From: an uncultured Eubacteriales bacterium
GTDB taxonomy: Bacteria; Bacillota; Clostridia; Oscillospirales; CAG-272
Assembly (NCBI GenBank): GCA_934467435.1
Contig: CAKSLR010000042.1
Coordinates: forward strand, 1 to 11,365
Reading direction: 5' to 3'
Length of the DNA stretch: 11,365 bases
Each line of letters opens with the position of its first letter. Within the stretch, counting starts at the first letter, position 1. Below are positions 1 through 6,169 of the stretch, in pieces. The notes beneath the pieces are model-generated. The model was not told the DNA's origin. It saw only the letters and a list, made by a program, of their open reading frames with translations, and ran no database searches. Made by a program: the position numbers and the translations under genes.

Positions 1-2997
1 TGCCATATCACCGAAATCGGCGCGGTGAAAATCAAGGACGGGGAAGTGCTGGACACCTTTGATACCTTTGTCAACCCCGAGGTGCCGATTCCGCCGGAAA
101 TCACCCGCCTGACCTCCATCACCGACGAGATGGTGAAAGATGCCCCTCTGGTCGGGGAGGCACTGGAGCAGTTTTTCCGCTTCATCGGGGACGATATGCT
201 GATTGCGCACAACGCCAACTTTGACGTCGGTTTTATCCGTACCTATGCCGAAAAGTGCGGGTTGGATTTTCACAGCACCTATCTGGATACCGTGGCGCTG
301 TCGCACTACGTCAACCCCAGCCTGAAAAATCACAAACTGGATACCATTGCGGCGGCGTATCATCTCGGCGATTTTCACCATCACCGCGCATCCGACGATG
401 CCGCCATGCTGGCAGCCATCTACACCGCTATGATCAACCGGCTGATGAGCGAGGGCGTCAACTCTTTTCCCGCGCTGCTCAGCGCCATGCGGGAAAACGC
501 CGACCCTCTGCAGATCAAGCCGCGCCATATGGTCATCCTTGCAAAGAACAAAGAGGGGTTAAAGAACCTCTATCGACTGATTTCCGCCAGTTATCTGACC
601 TATTTCAAACGCTACCCCCGGATCCCGAAAAGCCTCCTGGAAACGCACCGGGAAGGACTTCTGATCGGCTCCGCCTGTGAGGCGGGGGAACTGTTCCAGG
701 CGCTGCTCGAAGGGCGCCCCGAGGCGGAACTGGAGGAGATTGCTTCCTTTTACGACTACCTGGAAATTCAGCCGCTCTGCAACAACCGTTTCCTGATTGC
801 CGCGGGGCGTGTGGCGGGAGATGAGCAACTGAAAATGCTTAACCGCCGCATTATTGAAATCGGAAAACGCATCGGAAAGCCGACTGTGGCGACCTGTGAC
901 GCGCATTTTCTCGAAAAAGAGGATGAAATTTACCGTAAGATTCTGCTTGCCGGACAGAAATATGCCGATGCGGATAAGGATGTCGGGATTTATCTGCGGA
1001 CCACGGAAGAAATGCTTGCGGAATTTGCCTATCTCGGCGAGGATCTTGCCCGCGAGGTGGTCATTGAAAACCCGAATAAAATTGCCGATATGGTGGAAAA
1101 AATCCGCCCGATTCCCGAGGGGCGGTATGAACCCTCCATTCCCGGGGCGGATGAAGATCTGACACGAATTTGCTGGCAGCGTGCCCATGACTGGTATGGG
1201 GAGGAGATCCCGGAGATTGTTTCCGCCCGACTGAAAAAGGAGCTTGACTCCATCATTCAGCATGGGTTTGCCGTGCTGTACATGATTGCGCAGAAACTGG
1301 TATCGTACAGCGAGAGCCTCGGGTATCTGGTCGGCTCCCGCGGTTCGGTCGGTTCTTCCTTTGTTGCGTCTATGGCGGGTATTTCGGAGGTCAATCCGCT
1401 CCCACCGCACTATCGTTGCCTGAAGTGTAAGTATTCCGAATTCATCACCGACGGTTCGGTTGGCTCGGGCTTCGATCTGCCCGATAAAGCCTGCCCTGTT
1501 TGCGGGGCACCCCTCTTTGGGGATGGGCACGATATTCCCTTCGAAACCTTCCTCGGTTTCAAGGGAGATAAATCCCCCGATATTGACCTGAACTTCTCGG
1601 GGGATGTACAGGGAAAAGTGCACAAATACACCGAGGTCCTGTTTGGGGAAGGGCACGTGTTCCGCGCCGGTACCATCGGCACGCTGGCATCCAAAACCGC
1701 CTACGGCTATGTCATGAAATATCTCGAGGATAAGAAGGTTGTCCTGCCGAAGGCGGAGGTTTCCCGTCTTACCTCCCGCTGCGAGGGCATCAAACGCTCG
1801 ACCGGGCAGCACCCCGGCGGCATTATCGTTGTACCGAAGGAATTTGATATTTACGATTTCTCCCCGGTGCAGCACCCCGCCGATGACCCGAACTCGGATA
1901 TCATCACCACACACTTCCAGTTCTCTTATCTGCACGATACGATTCTGAAACTGGATGAACTCGGGCACGATATGCCGACCAAATACAAGATGCTGGAAAA
2001 GTACACGAACACCAGCGTCATGGACGTGAAGATGAATGACCGCAAGGTGTATGAGTTGTTTGAGAGTACCGCCCCGCTCGGGGTCACATCAGAGGAAATC
2101 CACTCTCGCCTCGGCACATTCGGGATTCCCGAAATGGGGACGCAGTTCGGGCAGCAGTTGCTCATTGATGCCAAACCGAAAAACTTTGCCGACCTGCTTC
2201 AGGTCTCCGGGCTTTCCCACGGTACGGGTGTTTGGCTCGGCAACGCGCAGGACCTCATCAAAAACGGGACCTGTACCATTTCCGAGGTGGTGGGAACACG
2301 GGATGGCATTATGCTCTATCTGATCCGCCACGGGCTGGAGAACGGGCTTGCGTTCAAAATCATGGAGGCGGTACGAAAAGGGAAGGGGCTGACCCCGGAA
2401 TTTGAAGCCGCCATGCGGGAACATAACGTGCCGGATTGGTATATTTCTTCCTGCAAGAAGATCAAATACATGTTCCCCAAGGCACACGCCGCGGCATACG
2501 TCATGTCTGCCATCCGGCTCGGGTGGTATAAGATTTATTATCCGATGGAGTTTTACGCCGCATTCCTGACGGTGGCGCCCGGCGGTTTTGACGCGGAGAT
2601 TGTCGGGCAGGGGAAAAACTTTGTGTACGAGACGATTGCCGCCATCAATAAAAAAGGGAACGAAGCCACGCAGAAAGAAAAAGATATGGTTACAACGCTG
2701 GAGCTGGTGGGCGAGTGTCTCTGCCGCGGCATCAAGTTTCTGCCCGTCAGTATCTGGAAGTCGGATGCCAACGCCTTTTTGCCGGAGGACGGCAATATCC
2801 GTATGCCGTTTTCGGCATTGCCGGGGCTTGGGGAATCGGTGGCACAGAAGATTCTGCAACTGCGGCATGACGGGGGTCCCTACTCGGTGGAAGACCTGCG
2901 CCATAAAGCGGGCGTTTCCAAAGCCGTGGTGGAACTGTTGCGCCGCAACCACGCGCTGGACGGGTTGAATGAAACCAACCAATATACGCTTTTCTGA
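1..2997 (+). CDS. polC: DNA polymerase III subunit alpha, PolC type (5' end outside window)
   Basis: This is the replicative DNA polymerase of Firmicutes, with a built-in 3'-5' proofreading exonuclease. The reading frame is open from base 1, so the gene starts upstream; about 998 codons are present, and since PolC is usually about 1400-1450 residues roughly 430 N-terminal residues (including the N-terminal and OB domains and the first exonuclease motif) are missing. Domains in order: exonuclease with HNANFD (about codons 70-75) and HHRASDD; the PHP remainder; polymerase palm with the PDIDLNFSGD motif (catalytic Asp at codons 527 and 529) and LKLDELGHD (third Asp, codon 652); a Cys4-like zinc site (CLKC...CPVC) just before the catalytic motif; the conserved KIKYMFPKAHAAAY segment; and a C-terminal helix-hairpin-helix region. 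It ends in NQYTLF, which fits a beta-clamp-binding peptide. Followed at once by a hairpin terminator. No damage seen in the visible part. Confidence 0.97.
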   Translation, partial: CHITEIGAVKIKDGEVLDTFDTFVNPEVPIPPEITRLTSITDEMVKDAPLVGEALEQFFRFIGDDMLIAHNANFDVGFIRTYAEKCGLDFHSTYLDTVALSHYVNPSLKNHKLDTIAAAYHLGDFHHHRASDDAAMLAAIYTAMINRLMSEGVNSFPALLSAMRENADPLQIKPRHMVILAKNKEGLKNLYRLISASYLTYFKRYPRIPKSLLETHREGLLIGSACEAGELFQALLEGRPEAELEEIASFYDYLEIQPLCNNRFLIAAGRVAGDEQLKMLNRRIIEIGKRIGKPTVATCDAHFLEKEDEIYRKILLAGQKYADADKDVGIYLRTTEEMLAEFAYLGEDLAREVVIENPNKIADMVEKIRPIPEGRYEPSIPGADEDLTRICWQRAHDWYGEEIPEIVSARLKKELDSIIQHGFAVLYMIAQKLVSYSESLGYLVGSRGSVGSSFVASMAGISEVNPLPPHYRCLKCKYSEFITDGSVGSGFDLPDKACPVCGAPLFGDGHDIPFETFLGFKGDKSPDIDLNFSGDVQGKVHKYTEVLFGEGHVFRAGTIGTLASKTAYGYVMKYLEDKKVVLPKAEVSRLTSRCEGIKRSTGQHPGGIIVVPKEFDIYDFSPVQHPADDPNSDIITTHFQFSYLHDTILKLDELGHDMPTKYKMLEKYTNTSVMDVKMNDRKVYELFESTAPLGVTSEEIHSRLGTFGIPEMGTQFGQQLLIDAKPKNFADLLQVSGLSHGTGVWLGNAQDLIKNGTCTISEVVGTRDGIMLYLIRHGLENGLAFKIMEAVRKGKGLTPEFEAAMREHNVPDWYISSCKKIKYMFPKAHAAAYVMSAIRLGWYKIYYPMEFYAAFLTVAPGGFDAEIVGQGKNFVYETIAAINKKGNEATQKEKDMVTTLELVGECLCRGIKFLPVSIWKSDANAFLPEDGNIRMPFSALPGLGESVAQKILQLRHDGGPYSVEDLRHKAGVSKAVVELLRRNHALDGLNETNQYTLF

Positions 2998-3006
2998 AAA
3001 AGAACA

Positions 3007-3032
3007 CCGCGGGTACGTTTCCGTACCCGCGG
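3007..3032. terminator. Bidirectional terminator between polC and the facing operon
   Basis: Perfect 11-bp stem (CCGCGGGTACG / CGTACCCGCGG) with a TTTC loop, 9 bases after the polC stop and 5 bases beyond the stop of the facing minus-strand gene. On the minus strand the stem is followed by TGTTCTTTTTC; on the plus strand by only TTTCCTC, so it is stronger for the minus-strand operon but is well placed to serve both. Confidence 0.8.
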
Positions 3033-3037
3033 TTTCC

Positions 3038-3571
3038 TCAGATATCAAGAAACAGGAACAGCAGGGCAAGCAGCAGTTCGCTGTCAGGGTTTTCCCCCTG
3101 CACGATCAGGGCGGCAAGCGCCAGCAAAAGAAAATCGCCGGTTGCAAATTCCTGTGGGGTATGTAGGTGTGCCGGCGCCATGGTTTCCGTTGCCGGTGTT
3201 GCCGTGTCTTCCTGCCCGGCATACAGTGGATTCCCGGTTTCTGTCGCCGCCCCGGCTGCCGTGTCTGCCGACGTAGCGGGCGGGGGCGGCGGAAAGAAAG
3301 AGGGCGCTTCCCGGAACGGGCTGACGGGCGTTTCGTCTGCCGTCTCTTCATCCGGCATGACCGGCGCCGATTCCGGCGGTTTTTCCTCCGCAACCTCCGC
3401 CATCGCCGTGGCGGTAGACTCCCCGGCGTTGTCCTCCGGCTCCGGGGGGAAAGAAAGCGGGGAAAGACGCACGCTTTCCTCCTGCGGGTCGTTTGCACCG
3501 TCGGTGCGGATGGCAACGCCGCTGTAGTTTTCGGGAATTGCCCGGTGCGGGGAATAGACGCGTGTGTACAT
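3038..3571 (-). CDS. Hypothetical acidic, proline-rich protein with hydrophobic C-terminus
   Basis: Third gene of the minus-strand operon; family not recognised. 177 residues from the second of two adjacent ATGs: the AAAGGAG ribosome site lies only 3 bases from the first ATG (3574) but 6 from the second, and the second ATG shares its A with the TGA of the gene before it (TGATG), which suggests coupled translation. The N-terminus (YTRVYSPHRAIPENYSGVAI) looks ordered. The middle, about residues 30-140, is Pro/Glu/Ala/Thr-rich and probably disordered, including a run of five prolines. The last ~35 residues contain two leucine-rich blocks (DFLLLALAALIV and ELLLALLFLFLDI) that end the protein. The pattern resembles small uncharacterised clostridial proteins, but no function can be read from it. 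Opposite-strand frames here give Arg/Cys-rich products without good start sites, supporting this strand. Confidence 0.75.
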   Translation of the reverse strand: MYTRVYSPHRAIPENYSGVAIRTDGANDPQEESVRLSPLSFPPEPEDNAGESTATAMAEVAEEKPPESAPVMPDEETADETPVSPFREAPSFFPPPPPATSADTAAGAATETGNPLYAGQEDTATPATETMAPAHLHTPQEFATGDFLLLALAALIVQGENPDSELLLALLFLFLDI

Positions 3572-3918
3572 CATGTTCTCCTTTGCTTCAAGAGTTCCAT
3601 CAGTTCCAGAATCCGCAAAAGGGCGTCAATCGTTTCACACCGCGCGGGGGAAAGATAGGGGCGCAGCGCCTGTAAGAGGCAGGTACGGCTGTCCTGCGGC
3701 GGCTTTTTCGGCGGCGGTGTGGGCGGCAGGAGCGGGGGCGCCTTGGGGCAGTCCTTTTCGGGGGGCGGCGGGCAGGGGCCGCCGCCCTCCCCGCCGCCCT
3801 TTCCCCCGTTCCCCGCAAGCAGAGAACTCAGCATCGAAATCGCCGCGGGATTGGAGAGCAGGGATTGCAGCGTGGCAAACAAATCGCCCTGCCCCTGCCC
3901 CGAAGATTCACTTCCCAT
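3571..3918 (-). CDS. Hypothetical protein with Gly/Pro-rich linker and helical C-terminus
   Basis: Second gene of the minus-strand operon, 115 residues, function unknown. Start chosen at 3918 because AAGGGGTGAT sits just upstream with good spacing; an in-frame upstream ATG (3969) lies inside the preceding gene and has no such site. The N-terminal part (DLFATLQSLLSNPAAISMLSSLLAG) is predicted helical, followed by a glycine-rich stretch and a proline/lysine-rich linker (about residues 38-75, with two Cys). It ends in a helical block (LLQALRPYLSPARCETIDALLR and on) that looks like the conserved part; similar 'ALRPYLS' tails occur in unnamed clostridial proteins from memory, which cannot be checked here. 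Only 4 bases separate it from the gene before, and its stop overlaps the next start. Confidence 0.75.
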   Translation of the reverse strand: MGSESSGQGQGDLFATLQSLLSNPAAISMLSSLLAGNGGKGGGEGGGPCPPPPEKDCPKAPPLLPPTPPPKKPPQDSRTCLLQALRPYLSPARCETIDALLRILELMELLKQRRT

Positions 3919-3922
3919 CGTA

Positions 3923-4144
3923 TCACCCCTTTTTTTGGTACCGGGAAAGCGTTCCCATGGCTGCGGCAAGATCAGCGGGACCGCAGCCGCGCATCATTTG
4001 CCGCAGCCGGTCCAGTTCCCCGCTCGGCGGCGGGGTGGGGGAGAGGGCGATGCCGGATGCCGCCGCAATCCCGCAGATCCGGCTCCACAGCGCCGCATCG
4101 TCCAGCGCCAGCAGATCATCCATCGCTTTTTTGTCAAATTTCAT
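3923..4144 (-). CDS. Small hypothetical helical protein, first gene of operon
   Basis: 73 residues, unknown function. It begins MKFDKKAMDDLLALDDAALW and appears mostly alpha-helical, with a short Pro-rich turn (SPTPPPSGE) separating an N-terminal helical pair from a C-terminal one that ends YQKKG. No signal peptide, membrane segment or metal motif is visible. The ribosome site is modest (GCGAGG, about 9 bases before ATG). It heads a compact minus-strand cluster with the two genes at 3918-3571 and 3571-3038, with gaps of 4 bases and then a 1-base overlap, so the three are probably made together and may act together. It is divergent from the phosphoesterase gene across 107 bases in which I see no convincing consensus promoter for either direction. 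Confidence 0.72.
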   Translation of the reverse strand: MKFDKKAMDDLLALDDAALWSRICGIAAASGIALSPTPPPSGELDRLRQMMRGCGPADLAAAMGTLSRYQKKG

Positions 4145-4223
4145 GATTTTCTACCTCGCAATATGAACTGTTACCAGTATATGCAGGTTACGGAAAATCG
4201 TTCCTTCTTCTGCAAAATAACAG

Positions 4224-4251
4224 AAAGGGGCGGGAGTTTCCCCGCGGTTTT
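4224..4251 (+). promoter_or_regulatory. Ribosome site separated from start codon by a hairpin
   Basis: AAAGGGG (4224-4230) is the only plausible ribosome site for the gene at 4252, but lies 21 bases upstream. A 5-bp GC stem (GCGGG 4230-4234 / CCCGC 4241-4245, loop AGTTTC) fills the gap and would shorten the effective distance to the ATG. The stem shares one G with the ribosome site. Whether it helps or hinders translation cannot be told from sequence. Confidence 0.4.
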
Positions 4252-4761
4252 ATGCAGTTTCTTGTCATTTCGGATTCACACGGGCGCATCGATCGGCTGC
4301 GCGCAGCGCTCGATCGCACCCCCGATTGTAAAAACGTCCTGTTTCTCGGCGACGGGCTTGCCGATGTCGCTGCTGTGGCGCCGTCATTCCCTGACCGCAT
4401 CTTTCGCTGTGTGCGTGGGAATATGGATGCCCCGTCCCTGGATCTCCCGGCAGAGGAAATCGATTTCTTCGCCCTTTACGGCAACACTGTCATGATGACG
4501 CACGGTCACCGCTTCGGCGTGAAGGGCGGTATTGGCACCGCCGTGGCATACGCCGGGCGGAGGGGGGCGCGCGTACTTCTTTTCGGGCATACCCATGTGC
4601 CGGAGGATCGTTTTTTGCCGGAAGAGGGCATGTTAGTCTGCAACCCCGGCAGCCTCGGGCGCCCGGCAGACGGGGTGCCGCATTTTGGGGTGCTTTCGCT
4701 CCTGCCCGATGGCGGCGCGCTTTTTTCGCACGGTACACTTTCACCGGAGAATTTCCTCTGA
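4252..4761 (+). CDS. YfcE/MJ0936-family metallophosphoesterase
   Basis: Cytosolic metal-dependent phosphodiesterase of 169 residues, a normal length for the YfcE/MJ0936 family, which hydrolyses phosphodiester substrates in vitro but whose physiological substrate is generally unknown. The full set of calcineurin-type metal ligands is visible: ISDSHG (D8, H10), GDG (D34), GNMD (N57), MTHGH (H84) and GHTH (H113, H115). The usual GNCD/GNCN box reads GNMD here; the Asn ligand is kept. Start at 4252 is fixed by the family's N-terminus (MQFLVISDSHG), even though the ribosome site is unusually distant. It is divergent from the minus-strand operon. The next gene has its own promoter immediately after this stop, so co-transcription is possible but not required. 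Confidence 0.93.
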   Translation: MQFLVISDSHGRIDRLRAALDRTPDCKNVLFLGDGLADVAAVAPSFPDRIFRCVRGNMDAPSLDLPAEEIDFFALYGNTVMMTHGHRFGVKGGIGTAVAYAGRRGARVLLFGHTHVPEDRFLPEEGMLVCNPGSLGRPADGVPHFGVLSLLPDGGALFSHGTLSPENFL

Positions 4762-4765
4762 CCCC

Positions 4766-4794
4766 TTTACTTTGGGGGCGCGTTGTGGTACAAT
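4766..4794 (+). promoter_or_regulatory. Sigma-A-type promoter for the DUF554 gene
   Basis: TTTACT (4766-4771), a 17-base spacer, then TACAAT (4789-4794). It begins 4 bases after the phosphoesterase stop and lies about 40 bases before the DUF554 ribosome site. Confidence 0.55.
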
Positions 4795-4841
4795 AAGCCG
4801 TATTTGGTCGGGTGTGGGATGTTTGAAGGAGATTTTCGCGT

Positions 4842-5579
4842 ATGTTTATGTTGGGACCGGTGGTGAATGCCGTTGTTGTGTTGGTGTGCGGGGTGTTTGG
4901 GTCGCTCTTTCGGCGCGGGATTCCGCCGCGGATCTCCGAAACGGTGAATCAGGGACTCAGTATGTGTATTCTGGCAATCGGTATCCGCGGGGTGGTCAAA
5001 CCGCTCGCGGGCGCAAATTTTGTTGTGGATAACCTGGAAATCATCGCGGTCATTTGCATGGCACTCGGTATCGTAATCGGGGAATGCCTCGACATCGACG
5101 GTGCCATGAAACGCCTCGGCACCTGGGTTCAGGGCAGGCTCAGCCGCCCGGATGCAACGGGGGAGGCAGGGAAAATGGGTTCTTCGATCGGCGATGCCTT
5201 TGTCACCACGACCATGGTGCTGTGTGTTGGTGCCTGGGCGACAACGGGCGCCATTTCCGCCGGGGTAGGGGATAGTACCTCCCTTTATGCCAAGTCGGTG
5301 GTCGATGGCATCAGCGCCCTGATGTTTGCCTCGACCCTCGGTTGGGGCGTTTCGTTTGCCGGGTTCTCCGTCCTGTTGTATGAAGGGGGGCTCGCACTGA
5401 TCGCTTACCTGCTCGGCGGATTTCTCAGCGCCACTGCCATCGGCGCCATGGGAATGGTCGGTTCTATCGTGATTATGCTGATTGCCCTGAATATGTTGGG
5501 CGCCACCCGTATCCGCGCGGCAAATTGTATTCCCGCAGTCTTTTTGCCGGCGCTGGTCTGCCTGATCTTCGGTTGCTGA
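4842..5579 (+). CDS. DUF554 family membrane protein (YdfK/YqgA-like)
   Basis: Integral membrane protein of 245 residues, the usual size for DUF554 (B. subtilis YdfK, E. coli YqgA). The family has no firmly established function, though it is sometimes described as a putative transporter. About seven to eight hydrophobic segments are visible, roughly residues 3-22, 34-54, 65-82, 118-143, 157-178, 180-198, 205-222 and 227-244. Typical family features are the start MLGPVVNA, the GIVIGECLDID segment after the third helix, and the SIGDAFVTTTMVLCVGA stretch. The AAGGAG ribosome site lies 10 bases before the ATG. It has its own upstream promoter and is closed by a strong terminator 6 bases after the stop, so it is probably a single-gene unit, with possible read-through from the phosphoesterase gene. 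Confidence 0.93.
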   Translation: MFMLGPVVNAVVVLVCGVFGSLFRRGIPPRISETVNQGLSMCILAIGIRGVVKPLAGANFVVDNLEIIAVICMALGIVIGECLDIDGAMKRLGTWVQGRLSRPDATGEAGKMGSSIGDAFVTTTMVLCVGAWATTGAISAGVGDSTSLYAKSVVDGISALMFASTLGWGVSFAGFSVLLYEGGLALIAYLLGGFLSATAIGAMGMVGSIVIMLIALNMLGATRIRAANCIPAVFLPALVCLIFGC

Positions 5580-5585
5580 AAAAAC

Positions 5586-5616
5586 CGGCGGAGCCGTTTG
5601 GTTCCGCCGTTTTTTT
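5586..5616 (+). terminator. Intrinsic terminator after DUF554 gene
   Basis: Ten-pair GC-rich stem with one G-U pair (CGGCGGAGCC 5586-5595 / GGTTCCGCCG 5600-5609), GTTT loop, followed by seven T. A flanking A-run on the left gives some terminator potential on the minus strand too. Confidence 0.92.
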
Positions 5617-5774
5617 GTATAACGAAAACACGCGATCGTCGCGTGGTTGAAAAGAGGGTAACCGATAAGAAGAAACCTTCCGTTTGTGCAAGAAAGTCGG
5701 CAGATACTGCCGCCTGACAGAGGCGCCGAAATTCTTTTGACGCACGATATTGGAACGACCCATACATAGACGAA

Positions 5775-5789
5775 TGCGATGTCATCGCA
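5775..5789. repeat. Inverted repeat just upstream of a promoter (possible operator)
   Basis: TGCGAT-GTC-ATCGCA, a perfect 6+6 repeat with a 3-base centre, ending 7 bases before the -35 element at 5797. The position suits an activator or repressor site, but no regulator can be assigned. Confidence 0.35.
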
Positions 5790-5796
5790 AGGGCAG

Positions 5797-5825
5797 TTGA
5801 ATTTCAAACGAAAGTATGATAAAAT
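5797..5825 (+). promoter_or_regulatory. Sigma-A-type promoter upstream of the mini-ORF
   Basis: TTGAAT (5797-5802), 17-base spacer, TAAAAT (5820-5825). Transcription would start near 5832, just before the purine-rich AGGAAGAGGG that precedes the ATG at 5848. It could instead give a long leader for the enzyme gene at 6170. Confidence 0.5.
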
Positions 5826-5847
5826 ATATAGGAAGAGGGATAATGGT

Positions 5848-5943
5848 ATGATTTGTAAATGCGGAAAGTGTCACTGCTTATTTTCATGGAAAGAGCAGAC
5901 AAAGCATTGGTGTCAAAGCCAAAGACCGATGAAATATCGGTGA
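5848..5943 (+). CDS. Possible small cysteine-rich peptide
   Basis: A 31-codon frame starting MICKCGKCHCLFSWKE. Four cysteines lie within the first ten residues (C3, C5, C8, C10) with a fifth at position 22, plus two histidines, suggesting a metal- or redox-active peptide if it is made. In its favour: a purine-rich ribosome-like site (AGGAAGAGGG) about 8 bases upstream and a reasonable promoter at 5797-5825. Against it: it is very short, resembles no family I know, and a chance frame of this length is common. It lies upstream of the c-di-GMP enzyme, with about 226 bases between. Confidence 0.3.
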   Translation: MICKCGKCHCLFSWKEQTKHWCQSQRPMKYR

Positions 5944-6088
5944 ACCGGTTGAAAGATCGGTCAAAAAGCCGGATGGGGCGAAAGAGTGAGGCTCGCTGTG
6001 GCAGCTGGTTTGCGTAGAAAATTTTCGCTGTCATGAAACGGTGTGTCTTCGGTATGTCGTTGCCAATAGGCTCGTCCGGAAGTTTTTT

Positions 6089-6117
6089 CTGACAGGATTT
6101 TCTTATATTTTTATTAT
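6089..6117 (+). promoter_or_regulatory. Sigma-A-type promoter for the GGDEF/HD-GYP gene
   Basis: CTGACA (6089-6094), 17-base AT-rich spacer, TATTAT (6112-6117), each one mismatch from consensus. The predicted start near 6124 gives a leader of about 46 bases with an AGAGGAGG ribosome site before the ATG at 6170. Confidence 0.65.
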
Positions 6118-6169
6118 AAATTTTGCAGTTATCATACTTACAAATGTGGTCAGAAGAGGAGGAATCACA

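Larger units (their letters stand above)
5617..6169. other. Long intergenic region with hairpins, two promoters and a mini-ORF
   Basis: About 550 bases between the DUF554 terminator and the c-di-GMP enzyme. It holds three short perfect inverted repeats (CACGCG 5629-5634 / CGCGTG 5640-5645; CGGCAG 5698-5703 / CTGCCG 5707-5712; TGCGAT 5775-5780 / ATCGCA 5784-5789), a promoter at 5797-5825, a possible 31-codon gene (5848-5943), and a second promoter at 6089-6117. Between about 5929 and 5975 there are repeated CGGT-containing units, with ACCGAT/ATCGGT able to pair (5933-5949). I see no match to a known riboswitch here and no convincing larger gene on either strand. Confidence 0.6.

Noticed and set aside
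559..1968. Long minus-strand frame (469 codons) opposite polC
   Set aside because: It lies entirely within the well-conserved polC coding sequence and resembles no protein family; long antisense frames are expected in GC-rich coding DNA.
2089..3069. Minus-strand frame of 326 codons across the polC 3' end
   Set aside because: It overlaps conserved polC motifs and crosses the terminator hairpin; it has no recognisable domain.
3167..3658. Plus-strand Arg/Cys-rich frame opposite the low-complexity operon
   Set aside because: Its composition is that of an antisense shadow of Pro/Ala/Glu-rich coding, while the minus-strand genes have ribosome sites and tight operon spacing.
3719..4495. Plus-strand frame of 258 codons
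   Set aside because: It overlaps two minus-strand operon genes and then the phosphoesterase gene in another frame; no domain is visible.
4767..5807. Minus-strand frame of 346 codons opposite the DUF554 gene
   Set aside because: It runs through a strong terminator and lies opposite an intact DUF554 protein; its His/Arg/Gly-rich product looks like a shadow.
6041..6169. Extended N-terminus (43 residues, hydrophobic) for the GGDEF/HD-GYP protein
   Set aside because: It would start upstream of the best promoter and lacks a ribosome site, whereas the ATG at 6170 has AGAGGAGG at ideal distance. The apparent membrane helix is translated AT-rich promoter DNA.
5832..6169. A second c-di-GMP riboswitch upstream of the enzyme gene
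   Set aside because: I looked for the GACGCAAAGCC core and the GNRA-capped arm of type I and for type II features, and found neither.
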